In this document: one piece after another, positions 33,791 through 41,958 of the stretch
Layout of the letters: each line of letters opens with the position of its first letter
Numbering within the stretch: the first letter of the stretch is position 1
Source: Opitutia bacterium
GTDB lineage: Bacteria; Verrucomicrobiota; Verrucomicrobiia; Opitutales; Opitutaceae
Length of the DNA: 64,000 nucleotides
NCBI GenBank assembly: GCA_016187925.1
Contig: JACPIS010000039.1
Coordinates: 62,001-126,000, forward strand
Direction of reading: 5' to 3'
Position numbers and translations under genes: made by a program
Notes under the pieces: model-generated
What the model saw: only the letters and a program-made list of their open reading frames with translations
Told to the model about the DNA's origin: nothing
The model's database searches: none

Positions 33791-35332
33791 TCAGTAGACT
33801 TGTTCGCCCAGAAGCTGGAACAACTCCGCCTCCGTGATTCGACGCTGCTGCATCGAGTCGCGTTCGCGGAGGGTGAAGGTGTCGCCGGGCTTCTCGATGG
33901 TCTCGAAGTCGATCGTGACGCACCACGGGGTGCCGGCCTCGTCCTGGCGGCGGTAGCGTTTGCCGATGGCACCGCCGTCGTCGTATTGCACGGCGTAGCG
34001 CTGCTTGAGTTTTGCGTAGAGGGCCTTGGCGCGGGTGGTGAGCTGCTCCTTGTTCTTGAGCAGCGGGAGCACGGCGACCTTGACCGGCGCGATGCGCGGC
34101 GAGAGGCGGAGCACGGTGCGTTGCTCGACGTTGCCCTTCTCGTCCTTCACGTCCTCGACGGCGTAGCCGGCGGCGAGCACGGCGAGGAAGATGCGGTCGA
34201 CGCCCACGGCGGGCTCGATGACGTGCGGCACGACCTTGGCCTTCGTCGCTTCGTCGAAATACGTCTGCGGCACGCCGGAGAACTGCTGGTGCTGCTTCAG
34301 GTCGTAGTCGGAGCGCGCGGCGATACCCCAGAGTTCCTGCACGCCGAACGGATACCGGAACATGATGTCGACCGTGCGGCGCGAGTAGAACGCGAGTTTC
34401 TCCTTCGGGTGCTCGTGCAGCGAGAGGTGCGACTCGGGCAGGCCGATGGACTTGAGCCAGTCCTGGCACCACTTCAGCCACTCCTCGTGGCAGGCGAGCC
34501 AGTCGGCGTCGGGGTGGATGAAGTATTCCATCTCCATCTGCTCGAACTCGCGCGAGCGGAAGATGAAGTTGCGCGGCGTGATCTCGTTGCGGAAGGACTT
34601 GCCGATCTGCGCGAGGCCGAAGGGCAGCTTCACACGCGTGGTGTCGATCACGTTGCGGAAGTCGACGAACATGCCCTGCGCCGTCTCGGGACGGAGGTAG
34701 GCGACGGACGAGGAATCCTTCAGCGCGCCGACGTTCGTCTCGAACATCATGTTGAAAGCGCGCGGTTGAGTAAGGGTTCCCAATTTCTTTGCGTCGGGCC
34801 CAAGGCACAAAGGCAATTCGTCGGGCTTTACCTCGGTGAATTCTTTGAGCTCGCTATGGACACCGCCGCTTTGCTCTCGATCGAGAATTTTAAATATCAG
34901 GTATTGGATTCTTTTATCGAGTGCTTTGAGGAGTTCATCATGCGCGGCCTCTTGAACGACGAGGTAGCCGAGAGTGTTGCCATCATGATCAGAAAATTTC
35001 GAATAGTAGAGTTGATCCGCTCGATATCGAAGTTTGGTTTCACTGCAGTCGACCAGCGGGTCGGTGAAGCCGGCGACGTGGCCGGAGGCTTCCCAGACCT
35101 TCGGGTGCATGATGATGGAGGTCTCGAGGCCAACGATGTCGTCGCGGCGGTGCACCATGTCGCGCCACCAGGCGTCGCGGATGTTGCGCTTCAGCTCCAC
35201 GCCGAGCGGGCCGTAGTCGAAGAATCCGTTCAGGCCGCCGTAGATCTCGGACGACTGGTAGATGAAGCCGCGGCGCTTCGCGAGCGACACGAGGGCTTCC
35301 ATGAGGTTGGAGGATTCGGCGGGAGTGGACAT
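33791..35332 (-). CDS. glyQS: Glycyl-tRNA synthetase (class II, dimeric type)
   Basis: A 513-residue enzyme charging tRNA-Gly. Signatures: [63 protein letters not shown]-type motif 2 [20 protein letters not shown], motif 3 [14 protein letters not shown] and the anticodon-binding domain [14 protein letters not shown]. Residues about 97-180 are encoded by a GC-poor stretch (about 46% over 34801-35040 by counting, against about 65% around it), and the usual CxxC/CPxCG zinc residues are reduced ([22 protein letters not shown]). Three degraded copies of its 3' end lie downstream. Confidence 0.95.
   Translation of the reverse strand: MSTPAESSNLMEALVSLAKRRGFIYQSSEIYGGLNGFFDYGPLGVELKRNIRDAWWRDMVHRRDDIVGLETSIIMHPKVWEASGHVAGFTDPLVDCSETKLRYRADQLYYSKFSDHDGNTLGYLVVQEAAHDELLKALDKRIQYLIFKILDREQSGGVHSELKEFTEVKPDELPLCLGPDAKKLGTLTQPRAFNMMFETNVGALKDSSSVAYLRPETAQGMFVDFRNVIDTTRVKLPFGLAQIGKSFRNEITPRNFIFRSREFEQMEMEYFIHPDADWLACHEEWLKWCQDWLKSIGLPESHLSLHEHPKEKLAFYSRRTVDIMFRYPFGVQELWGIAARSDYDLKQHQQFSGVPQTYFDEATKAKVVPHVIEPAVGVDRIFLAVLAAGYAVEDVKDEKGNVEQRTVLRLSPRIAPVKVAVLPLLKNKEQLTTRAKALYAKLKQRYAVQYDDGGAIGKRYRRQDEAGTPWCVTIDFETIEKPGDTFTLRERDSMQQRRITEAELFQLLGEQVY
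34790..35045 (-). other. Low-GC internal segment of the glycyl-tRNA synthetase gene
   Basis: Four lines of 60 bases from 34801 to 35040 count 30, 24, 34 and 22 G+C, that is 46%, inside a gene otherwise near 65%. The encoded residues (about 97-180) contain [20 protein letters not shown] and [20 protein letters not shown]. This suggests a recombined or acquired segment, or an insertion with different codon use. Confidence 0.7.
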
Positions 35333-35473
35333 GGGAGGAAAAGGACGGAGGGACGGTGAACCGTCAGCAGCCGACGAGTGAAGGCCCCCGCCCCGGCGCG
35401 GTCAATGCCGGGCTTGGTCATGGCGCACTTCGCGCTTGCGGGCGGGGCGGGGCGGGCAACGGTGGGCATCCCC

Positions 35474-35938
35474 ATGAAAGCCTCGTTCACCGCGAAGGAA
35501 TACCGCCAGCTCCTCGAACTCGTCCACCTCGGCATGTGGGCCGTCACCGCCTACCAGGGCGAGGAGACCGCCGCGGCCAAGCGCTACTTCGCCCTCGACC
35601 AGCGCCTGATGGAGCTGGCGACCGAGATGGGCTGCGCCGACCTCGTGGAGGAACGCGACGACGGCACGCTCCAACCCGCGCCCAAGCTCGCCGAGGACGA
35701 CCGCATGCGGGAGATCCAGAGCGAGTTTCAGAACGACGTCTTTTGGCACGAGCTGGTCAACCGCCTCGCGGACCGCGACCTCGCCGGTGCGCAGGCCAAG
35801 CGCGCGCTGGAGACGCCCGGCGTGGATGCGCCGCCGTCGAACGAAGAGCAGCTCAAGAAACTCGAGGAGCGTTACTGGGACGAATTCGAGAAGAACGACC
35901 TCGCCAACGTCGTCGTCCTGCGCGGCGGCCGGGGCTGA
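35474..35938 (+). CDS. Hypothetical cytoplasmic protein
   Basis: A 154-residue protein from the ATG at 35474 (MKASFTAKEYRQLLELVHLG). An earlier in-frame ATG at 35378 would add a low-complexity leader. Helical and charged: MWAVTAYQGEETAAAKRYFA, LDQRLMELATEMGCADLVEE, DDRMREIQSEFQNDVFWHEL and EEQLKKLEERYWDEFEKNDL. No domain recognised. It is divergent from glyQS by 141 bases. Confidence 0.72.
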   Translation: MKASFTAKEYRQLLELVHLGMWAVTAYQGEETAAAKRYFALDQRLMELATEMGCADLVEERDDGTLQPAPKLAEDDRMREIQSEFQNDVFWHELVNRLADRDLAGAQAKRALETPGVDAPPSNEEQLKKLEERYWDEFEKNDLANVVVLRGGRG

Positions 35939-35942
35939 ACGC

Positions 35943-36054
35943 GGCCTATTGGGCCTCGCAGATTACACTTACACTCGCGCCACGAAGGGTAGGGCGGAAC
36001 GACCCGCTCCGCCGCATGGGTGGTAGCACGATCTCGGCGGACCGGACCGGCGAC
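35943..36054. repeat. Dispersed intergenic repeat, copy 2 (GCAGATTACA/TAGGGCG type)
   Basis: Matches 19433-19541: CGCAGATTACA, GAAGGGTAGGGCGGA, ACGACCCGCTCCGCCGC and CACGATCTCGGCGGACCG. It begins just after the hypothetical gene stop. Confidence 0.75.
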
Positions 36055-36124
36055 GAGTGCGCCAGCCTCGGCGGTCAGCCCTACCACGGCAGCCTGCGCA
36101 AAATTTCCTTGGATTTTTGGGGCT

Positions 36125-36219
36125 AACCACGAAACACACGAACGACACGAAAGGGCCCCGGGGCTGGCGACCGCATTCTGCCGGTGCCGGTTTTCGTGTG
36201 TTTGGGGTGTTTCGTGGTG
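36125..36219. repeat. Long palindrome of the CACGAAACACACGAA type
   Basis: Left arm AACCACGAAACACACGAACG (36125-36144) continued by ACACGAAA, right arm TTTTCGTGTG-TTTGGGGTGT-TTCGTGGTG (36191-36219), complementary with a few mismatches around a 38-base GC-rich centre. It ends 12 bases before the stop of the next gene. Similar elements are common in environmental genomes. Confidence 0.75.
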
Positions 36220-36231
36220 ACCCGTCCGGAC

Positions 36232-36711
36232 TCAGTATTTCACGCCCGCCTTCTTGTAGATGAAGTGGAGCAGCCACGCCGGGCCGATAAGCAGGAAGAC
36301 GATGTCGTGGAAGAACGACGGCTTCTTGCCCTCGATCTTGTGGCCGATGAACTGGCCGATCCACGCCAGCACGAAAAGGATCAGGCTGCTCTTCCACACG
36401 GGAAACGGGCAGGCGATGGCGTGCCACTCGATGAGCACGTAGCACACGCTGATGAAGAAAAACACGCCCACCGCCAGCGGCACGGACAACCGCAGATAGA
36501 ACAGCAGGACCGCGAACGCGGCCGGCAGGGTCCAGGTGAACCACGGGGCGGCATCCTCCAGCGCCTCCGGCACCGGGATCGACCAGATCAGGCCGAGCAC
36601 GCAGCAAAAGATGGTGGGCACGCAGATCCAGTGGATCAGCTCGTTGGTGTCGTTCTGGTGGCTCTCGCCATATTCGGCGAACCACTGGTCGGCGGTCTTG
36701 CGGGCGCTCAT
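36232..36711 (-). CDS. Mpo1-like (DUF962) membrane protein
   Basis: A 159-residue membrane protein from the ATG at 36711 (MSARKTADQWFAEYGESHQN). The signature HQNDTNELIHWICVPTIFCC (His for metal binding) and the four hydrophobic helices (FAVLLFYLRLSVPLAVGVFF; SSLILFVLAWIGQFIGHKIE; IVFLLIGPAWLLHFIYKKAG) match Mpo1/YGL010w. The yeast protein is a dioxygenase of 2-hydroxy fatty acids in alpha-oxidation; the bacterial members are uncharacterised. Confidence 0.9.
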   Translation of the reverse strand: MSARKTADQWFAEYGESHQNDTNELIHWICVPTIFCCVLGLIWSIPVPEALEDAAPWFTWTLPAAFAVLLFYLRLSVPLAVGVFFFISVCYVLIEWHAIACPFPVWKSSLILFVLAWIGQFIGHKIEGKKPSFFHDIVFLLIGPAWLLHFIYKKAGVKY

Positions 36712-36800
36712 GGGGGTGGGGTGGAACACATCATGCGGGAACCCCCGGGGCACCTCAATGCGGATTTGCGGTCCCAGTGAACTCCGCCCACATTCCCGCC

Positions 36801-37364
36801 ATGAAATTTTCCCGCCTGCTCCTGTTCGCCCTCGTTCTCCCGCTGGCCGCCCTCGCGGCCGACCGCACGCTCAAGGTCGACAAGACCCGCTCCTTCGTGG
36901 ACGTGGACGGCAAGTCCACCCTCCGCGACTTCAGCGGACGCCTCGACACCTACGACGCGCGGCTGATGGTCGACGACGCCGGCAAGATCAAGGGCGCGAC
37001 GCTCGCCTTCAAGTTCACCGACCTCAAGACCGGCGACAAAGGGCGCGATGCCGACATGATCAAGTGGCTCGGCGGCGGCACCCCCGAAGGACGCTTCGAA
37101 CTGGGCATCCTCGCCCTCGCGCCCGACGGCCAGGGCCAGGTCACCGGCAAGCTCACCTTCCACGGCCAGACGCAACTCGTCGAGTTTCCCGTCAATGTCC
37201 TTCGCGCCGACGACACGTACACCATCACCGGCGAGACGGTGGTGAACTACACGAACTGGGGCCTGAAGATCATCCGCAAGCTGGGCCTCGCGAAGGTCGA
37301 CCCCGAAGTGAAGATCCGCTTCAAGTTCATCGCGACCCCGCCCGAGCCGCTGCCCGGCAACTGA
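36801..37364 (+). CDS. YceI-family periplasmic protein
   Basis: A 187-residue protein with signal peptide MKFSRLLLFALVLPLAALAA. The mature part is a YceI lipocalin-like barrel: TLKVDKTRSFVDVDGKSTLR, LDTYDARLMVDDAGKIKGAT, RDADMIKWLGGGTPEGRFEL, VTGKLTFHGQTQLVEFPVNV and YTNWGLKIIRKLGLAKVDPE. YceI barrels bind polyprenyl or other amphipathic molecules. It converges with the his operon end; a TAGGGCG-type hairpin lies between. Confidence 0.9.
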   Translation: MKFSRLLLFALVLPLAALAADRTLKVDKTRSFVDVDGKSTLRDFSGRLDTYDARLMVDDAGKIKGATLAFKFTDLKTGDKGRDADMIKWLGGGTPEGRFELGILALAPDGQGQVTGKLTFHGQTQLVEFPVNVLRADDTYTITGETVVNYTNWGLKIIRKLGLAKVDPEVKIRFKFIATPPEPLPGN

Positions 37365-37380
37365 GCCGGGCCCTTAATTG

Positions 37381-37405
37381 TAGGGCGGGATCGCCTGATC
37401 CCGCC
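37381..37405. repeat. TAGGGCG-family hairpin between yceI and hisIE
   Basis: TAGGGCGGGATC and GATCCCGCC around GCCT. No T-run. It is in the convergent gap and may serve as a transcription barrier for both strands. Confidence 0.55.
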
Positions 37406-37433
37406 GCGACTAAACCCAGCGCCGGGGCCTCCG

Positions 37434-38045
37434 TCACTTCTTCGGCGCGTGGCGTTTTTCCAAGACGGCCACGGCGTCGGCGAGCGTGAGCTTCTTCACG
37501 CGCAGCAGCACGATGAGGTGATAGAGCAGATCGGCCGCCTCGCCGGCGAATTCGGCGGGCTTGGCGCTCAGCGCGGCCAGCGCCGTCTCGACGCCCTCCT
37601 CGCCGACCTTCTGGGCGACGCGCGCGACGCCCTCCTTGGCTAGGCGCACCGTGTAGCTGGAGGTGTCACCGCCCTTGAGCCGCGCAGCCACGACCTGGTC
37701 GAGGTGCGCGAGAAAACCCGTGCCGCTCGCGCCGCCGTCGCCGAAGCAGCTCACGGTGCCGCGGTGACAGGTCGGACCGTCGGGCCGCGCCCGGATGAGC
37801 AGCGTGTCGTGGTCGCAATCGGCCTCAAGGGCGACGACGCGCAGGAAATTCTTCGACGACTCACCCTTGGTCCAGAGCCGGTTCTTCGTGCGGCTGAAGA
37901 ACGTGACCTTCTTCGTGCGCAGCGTGCGCCGCAACGCGTCGGCGTTCATGTAGCCGAGCATGAGCACCTGTTGGGTGGCGGCGTCCTGTACGATGGCGGG
38001 CACGAGGCCGCCGGTTTTCTTCCAGTCGATCTTCGGGAGTTTCAT
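37434..38045 (-). CDS. hisIE: Bifunctional phosphoribosyl-AMP cyclohydrolase / phosphoribosyl-ATP pyrophosphatase
   Basis: A 203-residue fusion for steps 2 and 3 of histidine synthesis. Residues 1-110 are the cyclohydrolase (VLMLGYMNADALRRTLRTKK, TFFSRTKNRLWTKGESSKNF, metal ligands in ALEADCDHDTLLIRARPDGP with TCHRGTVSCF). Residues about 115-203 are the pyrophosphohydrolase (KVGEEGVETALAALSAKPAE and FAGEAADLLYHLIVLLRVKK). This is the last gene of the his operon. Confidence 0.95.
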   Translation of the reverse strand: MKLPKIDWKKTGGLVPAIVQDAATQQVLMLGYMNADALRRTLRTKKVTFFSRTKNRLWTKGESSKNFLRVVALEADCDHDTLLIRARPDGPTCHRGTVSCFGDGGASGTGFLAHLDQVVAARLKGGDTSSYTVRLAKEGVARVAQKVGEEGVETALAALSAKPAEFAGEAADLLYHLIVLLRVKKLTLADAVAVLEKRHAPKK

Positions 38046-38087
38046 GAGAGAGGGTTGATTACAGGGGGAACGAACGACCGCAGGTCG

Positions 38088-38176
38088 ATGGAGGGCTCGG
38101 CTCCCGCCGAGCCGCGGCCCAGCGGCCCCTCGACCGGCTCGGGGTCTTGAGCGTGTCGAACGGAGAGCTGGGCCTT
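38088..38176. repeat. TGGAGGGC palindrome with a TCGAC element inserted (hisF-hisIE gap)
   Basis: TGGAGGGCTCGGCTCCCGCC then GAGCCGCGGCCCAGCG matches the element at 39014-39067. At the centre it is interrupted by CTCGACCGGCTCGGGGTCTT-GAGCGTGTCGAACGGAG, a second palindrome of the TCGAC/CTCAGGG family. The first palindrome then resumes with AGCTGGGCCTTCCA. This is one repeat nested in another. Confidence 0.75.
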
Positions 38177-38209
38177 CCAAAGGATCGGTTGGGCATTCGG
38201 GTTCATAAA

Positions 38210-38977
38210 TCAGGTGCGGACGACGACGCCCTCGCGGGCGAGGTAGGCCTTGAGGGCCGGGATGGCGATGGTGCCCTTGTGGAATACCGATGCGGCGAGC
38301 GCGCCGTCGACGCCGGTCTCGCGGAACACGTCGCGGAAATGCTCCGGGGCGCCCGCGCCGCCCGAGGCGATGAGCGGGATGGTGAGCACGGCGCGCACGA
38401 GCTGCAGTTGCGCGAGGTCGTAGCCCTGCCGCACGCCGTCCTGGTTCATGCAGTTGAGCACGATCTCGCCGGCGCCGAGCCGCTGCGCCTCGCGGGCCCA
38501 GTCGACCGTGCGCCAGCGCGTGGCGCGCGTCTTGTCCGGGTCGCCGGTGTATTGCTTCACGAAGTAGTCGCCGTCCTCCGCGCGGCTGTCGATGCCGACG
38601 ACCACGCATTGCGCGCCGAACTCCGCAGCGAGCTCGCCGAGCAGTGCGGGATTCTCCAACGCGGGCGAGTTGAGCGAGACCTTGTCGGCGCCGCTGTGCA
38701 GCAGCCGGCGCGCGTCGTCGAGCGAACGGATGCCGCCCGCCACGCAGAAAGGGATGTCGATGACCTGCGCCACGCGCGTGACCCAGTCGGCCGAGACCGT
38801 GCGGCCGTCGCTGCTGGCGGTGATGTCGTAGAACACGAGTTCGTCGGCGCCCTCGTCGCGGTAGCGCTGCGCGAGCTCGAGGATGTCGCCTACATCCTCG
38901 TGCTGGCGGAACTGCACGCCCTTGACGACGCGGCCGTCGCGTACGTCGAGGCAGGGAATGATGCGGCGGGCTAGCAT
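38210..38977 (-). CDS. hisF: Imidazole glycerol phosphate synthase cyclase subunit
   Basis: A 255-residue (beta/alpha)8 barrel that takes ammonia from HisH to make imidazole glycerol phosphate and AICAR. The ATG at 38977 gives [20 protein letters not shown], the canonical N-terminus with the first catalytic Asp (CLDVRDG). The second Asp is in [14 protein letters not shown]; phosphate loops are [20 protein letters not shown] and [12 protein letters not shown]. An in-frame ATG five codons upstream is possible. It is in the his operon after hisA. Confidence 0.96.
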   Translation of the reverse strand: MLARRIIPCLDVRDGRVVKGVQFRQHEDVGDILELAQRYRDEGADELVFYDITASSDGRTVSADWVTRVAQVIDIPFCVAGGIRSLDDARRLLHSGADKVSLNSPALENPALLGELAAEFGAQCVVVGIDSRAEDGDYFVKQYTGDPDKTRATRWRTVDWAREAQRLGAGEIVLNCMNQDGVRQGYDLAQLQLVRAVLTIPLIASGGAGAPEHFRDVFRETGVDGALAASVFHKGTIAIPALKAYLAREGVVVRT

Positions 38978-39013
38978 GGGAGAAAATTCCAAACGCCAAG
39001 GGTTTGGTGCAAA

Positions 39014-39067
39014 AATGGAGGGCTCAGCTCCTGCTGAGCCGCGGCCCAGCGGGATCTGGGCCCTCCA
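39014..39067. repeat. TGGAGGGC palindrome in the hisA-hisF gap
   Basis: ATGGAGGGCTCAGCTCCTGC then TGAGCCGCGGCCCAGCGGG and GGGCCCTCCA. The outer arms TGGAGGGC/GCCCTCCA are complementary, with inner hairpins. Homologous to the copy at 38088-38176 but without the insertion. Confidence 0.75.
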
Positions 39068-39080
39068 GGGATGTAAGCGG

Positions 39081-39809
39081 TCAGCACGACAGCGCCTCCT
39101 TCAACGTGAATTTGTTTTCGTACAGCGCACGGCCGACGATCGCGCCGGCGGCGCCGGTGGTCTGCAGCGCGCGCAAGTCGTCGAGCGACGATACGCCGCC
39201 CGAGGCCTGGATCTGCAGCGCGGGGAACTGCGCGGCGAGTTGCGCGTAGAGCGCGGCGTTCGGCCCGGTGAGCTTGCCGTCGCGGCTGATGTCCGTGCAG
39301 AGCACGTGCACCAGGCCGGCGGCGAGGAAGTCCCGGAGAAAACCGTCCAGCGCGACGCCCGTGCTCTCCTGCCAGCCGACCGCGGCGATGCGCGGCGTGC
39401 CGTCGGCATCGAGCCGCACGTCGGGCGAGAGGATGAGGCGTTCCGGGCCGAATTGCTGCAGCCAACCGCGCACGAGTTCCGGCTGTTTCACGGCGAGGCT
39501 GCCGACGATCACGCGCTGCGCGCCGGCGGCGAGCAACGCCGCCACTTGCGCCGCGTCGCGGATGCCGCCGCCCGTCTGAACGCGCAGGCCGCTCTCGCGG
39601 GCGAGCTTTTCCACGAGTGGCGTCTGGCGCTTGGCGGGGTCCTTCGCGCCGTCGAGATCGACGACGTGCAGCCAAGTCGCGCCGGCGGCGGCGAAGCCTC
39701 GCGCCACGGCGAGCGGATCGTCGCCGTAGCTCTTCTCCTGGTCGAAACGGCCCTCGGTCAGCCGCACCACGCGGCCGCCGCGCAGGTCGATGGCGGGATA
39801 AATGATCAT
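39081..39809 (-). CDS. hisA: ProFAR isomerase
   Basis: A 242-residue TIM-barrel isomerase: 1-(5-phosphoribosyl)-5-[(5-phosphoribosylamino)methylideneamino]imidazole-4-carboxamide isomerase. It starts [20 protein letters not shown] with the first catalytic Asp in AIDLRGG; phosphate-binding loops are [20 protein letters not shown] and [34 protein letters not shown] holds the second catalytic Asp. Length is typical. Between hisH and hisF, with a large compound repeat upstream. Confidence 0.96.
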   Translation of the reverse strand: MIIYPAIDLRGGRVVRLTEGRFDQEKSYGDDPLAVARGFAAAGATWLHVVDLDGAKDPAKRQTPLVEKLARESGLRVQTGGGIRDAAQVAALLAAGAQRVIVGSLAVKQPELVRGWLQQFGPERLILSPDVRLDADGTPRIAAVGWQESTGVALDGFLRDFLAAGLVHVLCTDISRDGKLTGPNAALYAQLAAQFPALQIQASGGVSSLDDLRALQTTGAAGAIVGRALYENKFTLKEALSC

Positions 39810-39824
39810 GAGTCCTTCCCTTCT

Positions 39825-40049
39825 GTCATCGCGAGCCCGGCGAAACCGGGCGTGGCGATCCAGCCAGGGCGTGTATTCAAACCCGGTTTGTCATCCTGAG
39901 CGGAGCGAAGGATCCACGGCATCGAAGGCCAGATCGCGAGCGAAAGGATGGATTCTTCACTTCGTTCAGAACGACGGGTTGAGTTGATGGGTGAGGTTTG
40001 AAGACACACCCCAGATGAGTTGCGTCGTCGCGGCGCGCCTCGCAATGAC
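39825..40049. repeat. Compound palindrome (outer element) in the hisH-hisA gap
   Basis: Outer arms GTCATCGCGAG (39825-39835) and CTCGCAATGAC (40039-40049) are complementary with one mismatch. Nearer the centre GTGTATTCAAACC and GGTTTGAAGACAC also pair with one mismatch. The centre is occupied by a separate inner palindrome at 39890-39975. Confidence 0.8.
39890..39975. repeat. Inner GTCATCCTGAG palindrome nested in the outer element
   Basis: Left arm begins GTCATCCTGAGCGGAGCGAA and ends GGATCC at 39915; right arm begins GGATTCTTCACTTCGTTCAG and ends AACGAC at 39975. The same family occurs at 44518-44599 before hisD, and related sequences are widespread in bacterial genomes. Confidence 0.8.
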
Positions 40050-40065
40050 AGGAAAACAAAAACGC

Positions 40066-40659
40066 TCATACCGGCATCTCCAAAAAATTCTTCAACAGCT
40101 GCGCGCCGGCGGAGCCGGAGCGTTCGGGGTGGAATTGCACCCCGGAGAAATTGCCGCGCTGCACGACGGCGGCAAAGGCCGTGCCGTGCTCGCAGCTGGC
40201 GAGGGTGAAATCGTTCACCGGCCCGGCGTAGCTGTGCACGAAATAAAACCGCGCCTCCGGCGCGATGCCGGCGAGCAACGGTGTCGCGCGGCGGACGGTG
40301 AGCGTGTTCCAGCCCATGTGCGGCACGGTGATGCCGGGCGACTCGGGCAGCAGTGCGACGCGCCCCGGGATGAGGCCGAGCGAGGCGGTGTCGCCCTCGG
40401 CGGATGAATCGAACAGCAGCTGCATGCCAAGGCAGATGCCGAGCACGGGCTGCGTCAGGCCGCGCACACACTCGACGAGGCCCTTGGCGTGCAGGCGCTT
40501 CATGCCCTCCTGCGCCGAGCCGACGCCCGGCAGGATGACGCGCTCCGCCGCGCGGATGACGGCCGGATCGGCGGTGAGCTCGCTTTGCACACCGAGCCGC
40601 GCGAGCGCGAAGCGCACCGAGGCGATGTTGGCGCCGCCACTGTCGACGATGGCTAGCAT
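40066..40659 (-). CDS. hisH: Imidazole glycerol phosphate synthase glutaminase subunit
   Basis: A 197-residue class I glutamine amidotransferase delivering ammonia to HisF. The ATG at 40659 gives MLAIVDSGGANIASVRFALA. Catalytic Cys in LGICLGMQLLFDSS; His and Glu in the C-terminal GVQFHPERSGSAGAQLL. The oxyanion strand is ILPGVGSAQEGM. An in-frame start 12 codons upstream lies in repeat-derived DNA and is unlikely. It is between hisB and hisA. Confidence 0.95.
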   Translation of the reverse strand: MLAIVDSGGANIASVRFALARLGVQSELTADPAVIRAAERVILPGVGSAQEGMKRLHAKGLVECVRGLTQPVLGICLGMQLLFDSSAEGDTASLGLIPGRVALLPESPGITVPHMGWNTLTVRRATPLLAGIAPEARFYFVHSYAGPVNDFTLASCEHGTAFAAVVQRGNFSGVQFHPERSGSAGAQLLKNFLEMPV

Positions 40660-40665
40660 GGGAAT

Positions 40666-40769
40666 AAATTCCAAAACCCAAATGCCAAACTCCAAGGTTC
40701 GCGAGCGAGGTCATCTGAAGGTGAGCGGTGATTCTTAGGCATTTGGAAGTTTGGGATTTTTGGAATTTT
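40666..40769. repeat. AATTCCAAA palindrome in the hisB-hisH gap
   Basis: Left arm AAATTCCAAAACCCAAATGC-CAAACTCCAA; right arm GGCATTTGGAAGTTTGGGAT-TTTTGGAATTTT. They are complementary with few mismatches. A second hairpin CCCGCCGCAGGCGGG follows at 40770-40784, directly after the hisB stop. Distinctly AT-rich. Confidence 0.78.
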
Positions 40770-40785
40770 CCCGCCGCAGGCGGGA

Positions 40786-41850
40786 TTACAGGACACCCTT
40801 CGTGCTGGGCACGTCGCGGCTCTCGCCGCGGGCGAGGGCAGGGCGCAGCGCGCGGCCGAAGCTCTTGAAAAGAACCTCGATCATGTGGTGAGTGTTCTCG
40901 CCCTTCACCGTCATGTGCAGGGTCGCGCCGAGCGTCGTGCTGAGCGACTGGAAGAAGTGCGGCACGAGCTCGCTCGGCAGTTCGCCGACATTCTCGCGGG
41001 GAAATTTCCCCTCGAAGACGAACCACGGCCGCCCGCTCAGGTCGAGGGCGACCTGCGCGAGCGACTCGTCCATCGGCATGACGAAGCCGTAGCGGCCGAC
41101 GCCGCGCTTGTCGCCCAGCGCCTGCTTGAGCGCCTGGCCGAGGGCGAGGCCGACGTCCTCGACGGTGTGGTGCTCGTCGATCGCGAGGTCACCCTGGCAC
41201 TGGATGCTCAGGCCGATGCCGGCGTTGCGCGCGATCTGGTCGAGCATGTGGTCGAAGAAACCGAGGCCGGTGGCGAGCCGCGCGGGCGCGGGGGTGTCGA
41301 GGTCGACCGACACGGAAATCTTCGTCTCCTTGGTCTGGCGGCTGACGGTGGCGCGGCGCGGGGCGTCGACGAGCAGGCGGGCGATCTCGGTCCAGCCGAG
41401 CGCCTCGCGGTGGTAGCGCAGGCTGCGGATGCCGAGATTCTCGGCGAGCTGCTGGTCGGTCTCGCGGTCGCCGATGACGAGCGATTGCGTGCGGTCCCAG
41501 TCGGTGGCGCGCAGGTAGTCGAGCACGAGGCCCGGCTTGGGCTTGCGGCAGTCACAGCGGTCGGCCGCGGTGTGGGGGCAGACGCGCACGGCCTCGAAGG
41601 TGAGGCCCTGCGAGCGCAGCACACCGATGAGGAGATTCTGCAATGGGCGGAACTCCTCCTCGCGGAAACTCGGCGTGCCGAGGCCGTCCTGGTTGGTGAC
41701 CATGACGAAGGTGTAGCCGGCATCCCGCAGGCGGAGCAGCACCGGGATGGTGTCGGGCTCGAGCTCGAACTTGTCGAGGCGGTCGATCTGGAAATCGGCC
41801 GGCTCGTGGATGAGCGTGCCGTCACGGTCGAGGAAGAGGATTTTTTTCAT
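40786..41850 (-). CDS. hisB: Bifunctional histidinol-phosphatase / imidazoleglycerol-phosphate dehydratase
   Basis: A 354-residue fusion for steps 6 and 8. The N-terminal 165 residues are a HAD-type phosphatase (FLDRDGTLIHEP; MVTNQDGLGTPSFREEEF; zinc Cys/His in VCPHTAADRCDCRKPKPGL; IGDRETDQQLAENLG). The C-terminal part is the dehydratase (LGFFDHMLDQIARNAGIGLS; DLAIDEHHTVEDVGLALG; LHMTVKGENTHHMIEVLFK). The fused form is more typical of gammaproteobacteria and some Bacteroidota, which makes it a useful lineage marker here. The ATG at 41850 gives MKKILFLDRDGTL. Confidence 0.95.
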   Translation of the reverse strand: MKKILFLDRDGTLIHEPADFQIDRLDKFELEPDTIPVLLRLRDAGYTFVMVTNQDGLGTPSFREEEFRPLQNLLIGVLRSQGLTFEAVRVCPHTAADRCDCRKPKPGLVLDYLRATDWDRTQSLVIGDRETDQQLAENLGIRSLRYHREALGWTEIARLLVDAPRRATVSRQTKETKISVSVDLDTPAPARLATGLGFFDHMLDQIARNAGIGLSIQCQGDLAIDEHHTVEDVGLALGQALKQALGDKRGVGRYGFVMPMDESLAQVALDLSGRPWFVFEGKFPRENVGELPSELVPHFFQSLSTTLGATLHMTVKGENTHHMIEVLFKSFGRALRPALARGESRDVPSTKGVL

Positions 41851-41866
41851 GGCTGGCCGGAAGGAA

Positions 41867-41937
41867 TGTGGGAGGGGCTTTAGGCCCCGACGTTGAATGT
41901 GCGGGTCGCCGAGTCGGGGCGTAAAGCCCCTCCCACA
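41867..41937. repeat. TGTGGGAGGGGCTTTA palindrome in the hisC-hisB gap
   Basis: Left arm TGTGGGAGGGGCTTTAGGCC then CCGAC (41867-41891), right arm GTCGGGGCGTAAAGCCCCTC then CCACA (41913-41937), nearly perfect, with a 21-base centre. Related elements (GTGGGAG-GGCTTTA type) are widespread intergenic repeats in other phyla. Confidence 0.8.
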
Positions 41938-41958
41938 ACCGGACAAAGCAAGACGGGG

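Noticed and set aside
39806-41026. Long ORF spanning hisH and both repeat-filled gaps on the minus strand
   Set aside because: It crosses hisH in another frame and its sequence comes from repeats and shadow coding.
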